DNA of 14,750 nt from Pseudogracilibacillus sp037892545. Lineage in GTDB: Bacteria; Bacillota; Bacilli; Bacillales; Amphibacillaceae. The notes below the pieces were generated by a model. It did not search any database. It was not told the origin of the DNA and saw nothing but the letters and a program-made list of their open reading frames with translations. The translations under genes were made by a program, and so were the position numbers. The DNA lies in the NCBI RefSeq assembly GCF_037892545.1, contig NZ_JBBKBG010000045.1, positions 1 to 14,750 of the forward strand, written 5' to 3'. Each line of letters begins with the position of its first letter. Position 1 is the first letter of the stretch. Below are positions 5,910-12,125 of the stretch, in pieces.

Positions 5910-6930
5910 ACCATTTACGCCACAATTAATTTATGTGGAACCAAGAGCATTAGAATATCCGAATGGAAAGCGATTCGTCTCGAAGTTTGAGGATATGGGG
6001 GTAGAGATACGACAGACCACTTCACATAATCAAATTCGTAATTTACCAGGGGATAATCATTTTCAAAAATATCGTGTTGCGAAATCTACATTCGTTATTG
6101 GCGTAAGAAAAACTTTGCATTTTGATACGTCGAAGCCTTCCGCTGAATATGCTATCCCACTTGCAACTGGTTGTATGGGGCATTGCCATTACTGTTACTT
6201 ACAAACGACAATGGGAAGTAAACCTTATATTCGGACATATGTAAATGTGGATGAGATTTTTGATTCTGCACAAAAATATATGGATGAACGTGCACCTGAA
6301 ATCACTAGATTCGAAGCATCCTGCACGTCTGATATTGTCGGGGTCGACCATTTAACACACCATTTAAAACAAGCAATTGAGTTCTTTGGTCAATCGAAAT
6401 ATGGGAAGCTTCGATTTGTAACAAAATTTGCACACGTCGATCATTTACTTGATGCGAATCATCAAGGGAAAACACGTTTTCGTTTTAGTATAAATGATGA
6501 TTATATTATAAAGTATTTTGAACCAGGAACTTCTAGATTGCACGAACGGATTGAAGCTGCTGTTAAAGTTGCTGAAGCTGATTATCCTTTAGGTTTTATT
6601 ATTGCACCGATTTATCTTCATGATGGGTGGCAAAAAGGATACTTGGAAATGTTTGAAAAGTTAGATGCATCTTTACCTTCATTTGCTAGAAAAGATTTAA
6701 CATTTGAAATGATACAACACCGTTTTACAAAACCCGCTAAAAGAGTAATTCAAGAAAATTATCCCATGACGAAACTGGAATTAGATGAGTCAAAACGAAA
6801 AGTAAAATGGGGACGTTATGGCATATACAAGTATGTTTACCAGGATGAACAGCAAGAAGCAATCAAAGATACGTTAGGTAGCTATGTAAAACGATTTTTC
6901 CCAGATGCAAAAATTGAATATTTTACTTAA
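5902..6930 (+). CDS. splB: Spore photoproduct lyase (radical SAM)
   Basis: SplB directly reverses the UV lesion 5-thyminyl-5,6-dihydrothymine in spore DNA during germination, using S-adenosylmethionine and a [4Fe-4S] cluster. The radical SAM motif is CMGHCHYC, Cys91, Cys95 and Cys98. Cys141 in EASCTSDIV is the conserved H-atom donor. The protein ends in PDAKIEYFT as in B. subtilis. ATG 5902 gives 342 residues, the length of the B. subtilis enzyme as I recall it, and the expected N-terminus (PFTPQLIYVEPRALEYP). ATG 5887 and 5890 and GTG 5893 also lie in frame, downstream of GAGGAAG at 5868-5874, so initiation a few codons earlier is possible. Overlap with splA supports one operon. All catalytic residues are intact. 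Confidence 0.96.
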   Translation: MVKPFTPQLIYVEPRALEYPNGKRFVSKFEDMGVEIRQTTSHNQIRNLPGDNHFQKYRVAKSTFVIGVRKTLHFDTSKPSAEYAIPLATGCMGHCHYCYLQTTMGSKPYIRTYVNVDEIFDSAQKYMDERAPEITRFEASCTSDIVGVDHLTHHLKQAIEFFGQSKYGKLRFVTKFAHVDHLLDANHQGKTRFRFSINDDYIIKYFEPGTSRLHERIEAAVKVAEADYPLGFIIAPIYLHDGWQKGYLEMFEKLDASLPSFARKDLTFEMIQHRFTKPAKRVIQENYPMTKLELDESKRKVKWGRYGIYKYVYQDEQQEAIKDTLGSYVKRFFPDAKIEYFT

Positions 6931-6960
6931 TAATAATTTTTGTGATGGAGGGCTAAGCGA

Positions 6961-7620
6961 ATATATCCGCAAGTTCCCGTCAAAATCGCAGTGCACTTGC
7001 GTAATTAAACGATATATCCGCAAGTTCTCGTCCAAATCGCAGTCCACTTGCGTAATTAAGTGATATATCCGCAAGTTTTCGTCCAAATCGCAGTGCACTT
7101 GCGGAATTAAGCAATATATCCGCAAGTTCTCGCTAAAATTGCTGTTCACTTGCGGTATTAAACGATATATCCGCAAGTTCTCGTCCAAATCGCAGTCCAC
7201 TTGCGTAATTAAACGATATATCCGCAAGTTCTTGTCAAAATTCGCTTCCACTTGCGTAATTAAGCGATATATCCGCAAGTTCCCGTCCAAATCGCAGTTC
7301 ACTTGCGTAATTAAGTGGTATATCCGCAAGTTCTCTTCCAAATCGCTGTTCACTTGCGGAATTAAACGATATATCCGCAAGTTCTCTTCCAAATCGCTAT
7401 GCACTTGCGTAATTAAGCGATATATCCGCAAGTTCTCTTCCAAATCGCTATGCACTTGCGTAATTAAGCGATATATCCGCAAGTTCCCGTCCAAATCGCA
7501 GTCCACTTGCGTAATTAAGCGATATATCCGCAAGTTCTCGCTGAAATTGCTGTCCACTTGCGGAATTCCGTGATATATTCGCAAGTTCCCGTTAAAACCA
7601 TCACCCACTTGCGGAATTAT
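6961..7620. repeat. Array of 13 tandem 51-bp units with invariant inverted-repeat arms
   Basis: Units begin at 6961, 7012, 7063, 7114, 7165, 7216, 7267, 7318, 7369, 7420, 7471, 7522 and 7573: thirteen copies with exactly 51-bp spacing. Each unit reads ATATATCCGCAAGTT, a variable 19-bp core, ACTTGCG, then usually (T/G)AATTAAGCG. CGCAAGT and ACTTGCG are present without a single change in all 13 copies (26 half-sites), while the core between them varies. Each left arm can pair with its own right arm (20-nt loop) or with the right arm of the previous unit (17-nt spacer). The period is 17 codons, so both strands stay open by arithmetic (144 and 244 codons); no ribosome binding site precedes either frame. 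The array fills the gap between convergent splB and DUF4260 genes. There is no T tract typical of a terminator. Confidence 0.95.
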
Positions 7621-7684
7621 GACAGGGAGACCACAATTACACCTCTAAAGTACATCTCTACTAAATAAAAATTTCCTTACCACA

Positions 7685-8032
7685 TTATACCCGATTCAAA
7701 TGGTTGTCTTTAAAATTAGTCATATATTTTAGACCGTATCCAACCGTTCGATCCATTCCAATATGTGCAATCCAAATAAGGCTTACCATGGTGAAGATTT
7801 GATAATGCAAAAAATAGCCAACTAACAATAAAACAATTGGTGTTGTATACGTATGAAAAAGATTGTACAAAATGGCTCCTATGTTATTATTCCATACATA
7901 ACCAATTGCTGATATATCTGGTGCGAGTAAAAGGATCGCAAATAGTAATCCACTAAAACCCAAATAGAAATATACATAGGTACTTACGATAAAGAAAACT
8001 AACCCTTCTACGTGTAAAAGTAATTTGTTCAA
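7685..8032 (-). CDS. DUF4260 family membrane protein
   Basis: This protein of about 115 residues matches DUF4260. It opens with LLLHVEGLVFF, has LLAPDISAIGYVWNNNIGAILYNLFHTY in the middle, and ends with the signature WIAHIGMDRTVGYGLKYMTNFKDNHL. Four hydrophobic segments are visible, so it is an integral membrane protein; the biochemical role of the family is not known to me. TTG at 8032 is chosen because GGAAGG lies about 11 nt upstream; a GTG at 8044 would sit directly on that motif and add four residues. It converges on splB, with the 51-bp array between them. No terminator hairpin with a T tract is seen between its stop codon and the array (7624-7684). Confidence 0.8.
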   Translation of the reverse strand: MNKLLLHVEGLVFFIVSTYVYFYLGFSGLLFAILLLAPDISAIGYVWNNNIGAILYNLFHTYTTPIVLLLVGYFLHYQIFTMVSLIWIAHIGMDRTVGYGLKYMTNFKDNHLNRV

Positions 8033-8118
8033 GCGAGAACACACCTTCCGACGATCAGTTATTTATATCAATTTATGTTAATTTTATCATATTTATGATA
8101 AGAGAGAAGAAATATAAA

Positions 8119-8155
8119 ACAGTACCTTGCAATGAATAGTACTGTATGATAAAAT
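8119..8155 (+). promoter_or_regulatory. Promoter of the padR operon with overlapping inverted repeat
   Basis: TTGCAA (8127-8132) and TAAAAT (8150-8155) have 17-bp spacing. A perfect 7-bp inverted repeat, ACAGTAC (8119-8125) and GTACTGT (8139-8145), straddles the -35 box and spacer, the position expected for a repressor operator. PadR proteins commonly repress their own operons. Confidence 0.55.
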
Positions 8156-8184
8156 GATTTATAACAGTATGAATTATAAGTTGG

Positions 8185-8203
8185 TACTATACATTGTATA
8201 GTA
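8185..8203 (+). promoter_or_regulatory. Second palindrome before padR, probable operator
   Basis: TACTATAC (8185-8192), ATT, GTATAGTA (8196-8203) is a perfect 8-bp inverted repeat ending three bases before the GGAGGAG ribosome binding site. It resembles the promoter-overlapping repeat upstream in containing TACT/AGTA ends. Binding by PadR is inferred from position. Confidence 0.5.
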
Positions 8204-8218
8204 GTGGAGGAGAAAACA

Positions 8219-8539
8219 ATGAATGTTCAATTTAAAAAAGGTGTATTGAACTTATGCGTGCTTGTATTACTGGATAAACAGGATCGCTATGGTTACGAGT
8301 TGGTACAAAAAATATCGGATCAAATTTCGATTTCAGAAGGATCTGTTTATCCACTTCTGCGTCGTTTGACAAAGGAAGGATATTTTACAACGTATTTAAA
8401 AGAATCTACAGAAGGTCCGCCACGAAAATATTATCAATTAACAGAGTTAGGTCGTTCGTATTTAGATGAGCAATTAGAAGAGTGGGAGAAATTTACTCGT
8501 GGTGTGAATGCATTGATAGAGGAGGGAAAACATGAATAA
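8219..8539 (+). CDS. PadR family transcriptional regulator
   Basis: This 106-residue winged-helix regulator has the PadR N-terminal signature: KKGVLNLCVLVLLDKQDRYGYELVQKI, then the recognition region SEGSVYPLLRRLTKEGYF and the wing GPPRKYYQLTELGR. It is short, lacking the long dimerisation tail of classical PadR, as usual for the PadR-s1 group that precedes HAAS proteins. The ATG at 8219 has GGAGGAG 6 nt upstream. The stop overlaps the next gene by 8 nt. It probably represses this operon through the two palindromes upstream and is relieved by an envelope or drug signal. Confidence 0.9.
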   Translation: MNVQFKKGVLNLCVLVLLDKQDRYGYELVQKISDQISISEGSVYPLLRRLTKEGYFTTYLKESTEGPPRKYYQLTELGRSYLDEQLEEWEKFTRGVNALIEEGKHE

Positions 8540-9092
8540 AGAACGGTTTATTAAAGAGTTACAGAGTGCCATAGCAAAACTTCCTAAAGAAGAACAAATG
8601 GAAATTTTACAAGACTATGAAGAATATTTTCAGATGGGACAATTGGATGGAAAAGATGAAGAAGAAATGACAGCATCTCTAGGTAATCCTAAATTAATTG
8701 GTAAAGAATTAGTAGCGACATATCAAATTGAAGAAGTTGAAAAGAACACATCTATTGGAAACTTTTTAAAAGCAACTTGGATGGTAATAGGATTAGGTTT
8801 TTTTAACTTAATTATCGTACTTGGACCTTTTCTCGTTATTGCCTCTCTACTTTTAGCTAGTTGGAGTGTTGGAGTAGGGTTTGCAGCTGCTCCAATTGTC
8901 ATGTTAGTGAATGTGGCTATATATCCAGAAATATTTCAACTGTTTGATTTGTTTAATTCCTTCGTACTTTGTGGGTTAGGCCTATTCATCATCATCGCAT
9001 CTTATGGTATGACGAAAGTATGTATGAGAGGTTTTATTCGTTATTTAAAATATAATACGAAACTTGTAAAAGGTGGGCTTGAGCATGCTTAA
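8532..9092 (+). CDS. HAAS domain (DUF1700) membrane protein
   Basis: This 186-residue protein starts with ATG at 8532 behind GAGGAGGG. Residues 1-75 form the alpha-helical HAAS/DUF1700 domain: ERFIKELQSAIAKLPKEEQMEILQDYEEYF, then EEEMTASLGNPKLIGKEL. The C-terminal half carries about three hydrophobic segments (about 79-110, 112-135, 140-160) and a basic cytoplasmic tail. HAAS proteins are consistently encoded between a PadR regulator and a DUF4097 protein and are thought to pass envelope information to the regulator. It overlaps padR by 8 nt and the next gene by 8 nt, so all three genes are translationally coupled. Confidence 0.88.
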   Translation: MNKERFIKELQSAIAKLPKEEQMEILQDYEEYFQMGQLDGKDEEEMTASLGNPKLIGKELVATYQIEEVEKNTSIGNFLKATWMVIGLGFFNLIIVLGPFLVIASLLLASWSVGVGFAAAPIVMLVNVAIYPEIFQLFDLFNSFVLCGLGLFIIIASYGMTKVCMRGFIRYLKYNTKLVKGGLEHA

Positions 9093-9987
9093 TATGAAAC
9101 GCTTATCTGTTTTGGCGGCAGTTATTTTTACGATAGGATTGATTGGAAGTGTTGCGACATATAAATCCGTTCCAAAAGCAGATACTGTAACAGAAGAATT
9201 AGGAAGTACGGATTTTACGAATATGGAAGTAAACGCCGACGATGGGGAAATTATTATATCTTCCACAAATGAAACAAAACCTAAAGTAGAGGTCACAGGT
9301 TATAATATTGAAGAGAACTTCTCCATAAATATAAAAAATGGAACCCTACATGTGAATTATCATGATAAATCAAAGAAGTTTTTTAGTTTTGGATTTAATA
9401 CACGGGATGTTAAAATCCATTTATTCATCCCAGAAAATGAGTATGATGTCGTGAAGGCAGATGCTAATAATGGAAAAGTTACTACGAATGGTTTACATGC
9501 AAGGGAATTGACATTACATGCAGATAATGGAGAATTAGATGTGAAAGAAAGTGATGCAAAAAATATGGAAGTAACTTCCAATAATGGCCAAATTAAAGTA
9601 GATGGGGTAACGGGCGAAACAGTTAAACTTCGAGCGGATAATGGTAAAATCATTTTCAGTCATGCAGACATCGAATCTTCGGAAATATCGACTTCAAATG
9701 GGAAAATTGATTTAACGGAAATTGCTGGTACCATTTCCGCAAAAGCGAATAACGGTAAAATTCATTTTACGACAACAACATTAACATCACCATTAGACTT
9801 CATTACAGATAATGGGAAAATCCATATTGAAACAAGGGAAAAACCGACAAATGCGGAAATTCACGCACAAGTTGACAATGGAAGTATTACTTTATTTGGT
9901 GAAAAAACTTCGCATAGCACATATGGAAAAGGAGAAAATAATATTAATTTACGTGCAAATAATGGAAAAATAATCGTAGAGAATTAA
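9085..9987 (+). CDS. DUF4097 (toastrack-like) beta-repeat envelope protein
   Basis: This protein of about 300 residues starts at ATG 9085, with AAAGGTGG about 8 nt upstream; GTG 9073 is in frame but sits on that motif. An N-terminal membrane anchor (KRLSVLAAVIFTIGLIGSVATY) is followed by an extracytoplasmic domain. That domain is built of about ten short beta repeats marked by N/D-N/D-G-(K/E/Q/S)-(I/V/L), such as ADDGEI, ANNGKV, ADNGEL, SNNGQI, ADNGKI, ANNGKI and DNGSI, about 20 residues apart. This is the DUF4097 family. It has no lipobox or sortase motif. As last gene of the PadR-HAAS operon it probably acts as the outward-facing sensor or effector. No clear terminator follows. Confidence 0.85.
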   Translation: MLNMKRLSVLAAVIFTIGLIGSVATYKSVPKADTVTEELGSTDFTNMEVNADDGEIIISSTNETKPKVEVTGYNIEENFSINIKNGTLHVNYHDKSKKFFSFGFNTRDVKIHLFIPENEYDVVKADANNGKVTTNGLHARELTLHADNGELDVKESDAKNMEVTSNNGQIKVDGVTGETVKLRADNGKIIFSHADIESSEISTSNGKIDLTEIAGTISAKANNGKIHFTTTTLTSPLDFITDNGKIHIETREKPTNAEIHAQVDNGSITLFGEKTSHSTYGKGENNINLRANNGKIIVEN

Positions 9988-10026
9988 AAAAGCACAGCTG
10001 TAAATGTTGTACATGAAAAAAGTATG

Positions 10027-10056
10027 TTGACTAAAACAGTTTATATATAGTAAACT
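10027..10056 (+). promoter_or_regulatory. Promoter of the ABC-F leader
   Basis: TTGACT (10027-10032, 5 of 6) and TAAACT (10051-10056) are 18 bp apart, giving a start near 10063. AGTTTA (10038-10043) and TAAACT (10051-10056) also form a 6-bp inverted repeat around the -10 box. Confidence 0.6.
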
Positions 10057-10092
10057 ATGCATCATATAAACATGAAAGGGTGATCCAATTAC

Positions 10093-10104
10093 ATGAACAA
10101 CTAA
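10093..10104 (+). CDS. Three-codon leader ORF (Met-Asn-Asn) of the ABC-F attenuator
   Basis: ATG AAC AAC TAA at 10093-10104 follows GGTGATC (10079-10085), a 7-base perfect match to the 16S anti-Shine-Dalgarno region, with 7-nt spacing. The stop codon lies inside segment A of the downstream attenuator, so a ribosome held at this ORF would cover segment A. Very short translated leaders upstream of ABC-F resistance genes are known in Listeria and Bacillus. The product itself would have no function; its translation is the sensor. Confidence 0.6.
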   Translation: MNN

Positions 10105-10306
10105 TCCTATTTTCAAGAAAAAATTCAATAAGCATAGGAATAAGTATGTCCATTTTACTTATTTCATTTCGCTTACAGGATGTATTTTTCGGAATAGGAT
10201 TAGATCGTTATATGTCGTTGGCCTTTAGAGAGGGAACTCTTTAAAGGAATACACCTATACGTTTTTTTAGCCTCCTATTCTGAATGAATATGGGGGTTTT
10301 TATTTT
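10101..10306 (+). promoter_or_regulatory. Ribosome-controlled transcription attenuator
   Basis: Four pairing segments are visible. A is CTAATCCTATT (10101-10111); B is AATAGGATTAG (10193-10203), its perfect 11-base complement. C is TCCTATTC (10273-10280), complementary to GAATAGGA (10192-10199) within B. D is GAATA-T-GGGGG (10286-10296), which pairs with C to form the terminator. With A-B formed, C-D forms and transcription stops. With a stalled ribosome on the leader ORF covering A, B should pair with C and prevent the terminator. Additional local hairpins lie at 10139-10163 (AATAAGTA/TACTTATT) and about 10221-10247. This accounts for most of the 349-bp gap before the ABC-F gene. Induction by ribosome-targeting antibiotics is inferred. 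Confidence 0.65.
10271..10306 (+). terminator. Attenuator terminator hairpin
   Basis: CCTCCTATTC (10271-10280), loop TGAAT, GAATA-T-GGGGG (10286-10296): ten pairs including one G-T, with one bulged T, directly followed by TTTTTATTTT. It ends 30 bp before the ABC-F start codon. Confidence 0.8.
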
Positions 10307-10336
10307 CCCCTAAATACGATATCGGGAGGAAAATAT

Positions 10337-10894
10337 ATGCTTTTACTGGAAGGAACATCTCTAAAACATTTTGTTCATGAACATTTAACACTTCAAATAA
10401 ATAAGATACAAGTGCACGATAATCAGCGAATCGGTTTAGTTGGAAGAAATGGATGTGGAAAGACCACATTATTACATCTAATTGCAGGAGAATCCTTAGC
10501 AGATGAAGGAACGATTGAATCGTCTACTTTTGTCAAATTAGTTCCACAACTAAAACGAACCGATACAACAAAAAGCGGAGGAGAAATAACACAGGAATAT
10601 TTACAAGATGCTTTTAATAGTCAAGCAGGATTGTTGTTGTTAGATGAACCGACCACAAACTTAGACCAGTCTCATATGGAATGGTTAGAAAAGGAATTGC
10701 AATCGTTTCAAGGTGGACTAATCGTTGTGTCACACGACAGAGTATTTCTGGATCAATTATGTACGGAAATATGGGAGCCGGATGATGGACGTATCACAAT
10801 CTATACAGGAAATTATAGTGATTATGCGAAACAAAAAGAGTTGGAAAGAAATGAACAGCAATTAGCATATGAAAAATATGAAAGAGAAAAATAG
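10337..10894 (+). CDS. ABC-F N-terminal half: first ATPase domain
   Basis: This 185-residue piece is initiated at ATG 10337 behind GGGAGGA. It contains Walker A GRNGCGKTT (37-44), signature KSGGE (79-83), Walker B LLLLDEPTTNLD (99-110) and the switch histidine in VVSHDR (133). The segment between the Q-loop region and SGGE is short compared with Vga(A) as I remember it. It ends at the amber codon just inside the helical linker that would form the antibiotic-resistance domain, so alone it lacks the ribosome-contacting tip and the second ATPase. If made alone it is probably inactive, because ABC-F ATP sites form between both domains. Confidence 0.75.
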   Translation: MLLLEGTSLKHFVHEHLTLQINKIQVHDNQRIGLVGRNGCGKTTLLHLIAGESLADEGTIESSTFVKLVPQLKRTDTTKSGGEITQEYLQDAFNSQAGLLLLDEPTTNLDQSHMEWLEKELQSFQGGLIVVSHDRVFLDQLCTEIWEPDDGRITIYTGNYSDYAKQKELERNEQQLAYEKYEREK

Positions 10895-10897
10895 CAA

Positions 10898-11908
10898 TTG
10901 GAAGAAGCAATTAGAAAAAAAGAGGAAAGAGCAGAGCGTGCAACGAAAAAGCCGAAACATTTAGGTGCGTCTGATACGAGACAAAAAGGGGCAAAACCAT
11001 ATTATGCAAACAAACAGAAGAAATTAAGGAAAACTGCTTCCGCTTTTGAAACGAGATTAGAGAAATTGGATAAAGTTAAGAAACCAAAAGAATTACCAAA
11101 CATAAAAATGGATATGTTACAGGAGGAGCCGCTTCATCATCACATTGTTCTTCGTGCCGAACAAATGAAAGCCGACGTAGGAAATCGACAGCTATGGAAA
11201 CCGGTTGACTTTTATTTGTATAATGGAGAAAAACTTGCCGTTATTGGGGAAAATGGCGTCGGAAAAACAACATTATTAAAGAAAATATTACATGATGATA
11301 AAGAAGTAAAACTCTCACCAGCAATCAAAATCGGTTATTTCGCACAAAATTTAACGATTTTAGATGGTGAAAAAACAATATTAGAAAATGTCCAATCATC
11401 TTCAGCGCAAAATGAGACATTTATTCGTACAGTCCTTGCGCGAATGCATTTTTTCAATAACGATGTTCATAAAAAAGTGAAGATGTTAAGTGGTGGAGAG
11501 AAAGTAAAAGTTTCATTATCGAAAATTATTTTAAGTGAAGCGAATATGTTAATACTAGATGAACCGACAAACTATTTAGATATCGCATCCTTAGAAGCGT
11601 TAGAAACTCTATTGACAGATTATGTGGGCACAGTCATCTTTGTTACACATGATCGGATGTTTGTCCGTCATGTCGCAACAAAAATATTAGAAATAAAAAA
11701 TGAACATATACGTATTTTTGATGGAACGTATGAAGCGTACGAGAAACAACAGATTGCTTCACAAGAGAAGGGAAACGAAGACGAATTATTGTTATTAGAA
11801 ACTAAAATTGCAGATGTTATAAGTCGGTTAAGTATAGACCCTTCCGAAGCATTAGAACAAGCATTTAAAAATTTACTCGAAGAAAAAAGACGCATGAATA
11901 AAAATTAG
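10898..11908 (+). CDS. ABC-F C-terminal half: linker and second ATPase domain
   Basis: This in-frame continuation could restart at TTG 10898, but only a weak GAAAGAG lies about 11 nt upstream, so independent translation is doubtful. The first 70 residues are a highly charged helical linker (EEAIRKKEERAERATKKPKH, then KKLRKTASAFETRLEKLDKVKKPKE), the interdomain arm of ABC-F factors. The second ATPase has Walker A GENGVGKTT (about 117-125), signature LSGGEKVKVSLSK (about 197-209), Walker B MLILDEPTNYLD (about 217-228) and VTHDR. All catalytic motifs are intact. It ends with a charged tail, KNLLEEKRRMNKN. A terminator follows at 11960. Confidence 0.65.
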   Translation: MEEAIRKKEERAERATKKPKHLGASDTRQKGAKPYYANKQKKLRKTASAFETRLEKLDKVKKPKELPNIKMDMLQEEPLHHHIVLRAEQMKADVGNRQLWKPVDFYLYNGEKLAVIGENGVGKTTLLKKILHDDKEVKLSPAIKIGYFAQNLTILDGEKTILENVQSSSAQNETFIRTVLARMHFFNNDVHKKVKMLSGGEKVKVSLSKIILSEANMLILDEPTNYLDIASLEALETLLTDYVGTVIFVTHDRMFVRHVATKILEIKNEHIRIFDGTYEAYEKQQIASQEKGNEDELLLLETKIADVISRLSIDPSEALEQAFKNLLEEKRRMNKN

Positions 11909-11959
11909 CAAGGAAATTTAGAAATGGCTTTGCATCATAAAAAATATGAAAGCATAAAT

Positions 11960-11992
11960 CGAAGTTACAATGTGTAGCTTCGTTTTTTTTTT
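11960..11992 (+). terminator. Intrinsic terminator after the ABC-F gene
   Basis: CGAAGTTACA (11960-11969) pairs with TGTAGCTTCG (11973-11982) with one G-T pair and a 3-nt loop, followed by ten T residues. It separates the ABC-F gene from the ABC transporter operon. Confidence 0.92.
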
Positions 11993-12125
11993 CGTCCTAA
12001 ATGTTAGACAACAAATCAATCATGTTACACAAAAAAATTGGGATGAGAGACATATAAAGCACAAAAATAAGGATGAAACTGCCATACTATCATTACTACG
12101 AATTAAAGGAAAGGGGCTGTGTGCA

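Larger units (their letters stand above)
10337..11908 (+). pseudogene. Vga-type ABC-F ribosomal protection gene interrupted by an in-frame TAG
   Basis: Bases 10337-11908 form one reading frame of 523 codons (plus the final stop) broken only by TAG at 10892-10894. There is no frameshift or missing segment; residues on both sides join as ...YEKYEREK-stop-QLEEAIRKKEERAERATKKP, a continuous interdomain linker. The full length fits Vga(A) (about 522 aa) and VmlR (about 547 aa). Such ABC-F proteins are cytosolic ATPases without membrane domains that enter the ribosomal E site and dislodge lincosamides, pleuromutilins or streptogramin A. A single change from a Lys or Gln codon would give this TAG. 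The intact attenuator and otherwise undamaged sequence point to a recent mutation, a sequencing error, or expression as two halves. Resistance from this copy cannot be assumed. Confidence 0.75.

Noticed and set aside
7139..7573. Plus-strand open frame (144 codons) in the same array
   Set aside because: Same periodicity artefact, no ribosome binding site, and it lies antisense to the other open frame.
6874..7608. Long minus-strand open frame (244 codons) through the repeat array, a 17-residue repeat protein (NLRIYRLITQV...)
   Set aside because: The 51-bp period equals 17 codons, so a stop-free unit stays open in every copy. The start is a GTG without ribosome binding site, the frame runs into the 3' end of splB, and conservation follows the palindrome arms rather than codon positions.
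6961..7620. CRISPR array
   Set aside because: Units directly abut with partly conserved cores rather than unique spacers, the palindrome arms sit on both sides of the variable core, similar or identical cores recur, and no cas genes are present.
9360..9653. Minus-strand open frame of 97 codons inside the DUF4097 gene
   Set aside because: It is a shadow of the beta-repeat gene, with no start signals.
10080..10244. GTG-started open frame of 54 codons across the ABC-F leader
   Set aside because: No ribosome binding site at proper distance from the GTG; the GGTGATC motif it overlaps is better used by ATG 10093 in another frame, and the interval is explained by attenuator pairing.
11970..12125. 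N-terminal extension of the ABC transporter ATPase
   Set aside because: It would begin inside the terminator hairpin and T tract, lacks a ribosome binding site, and the normal ATPase N-terminus begins at 12126.
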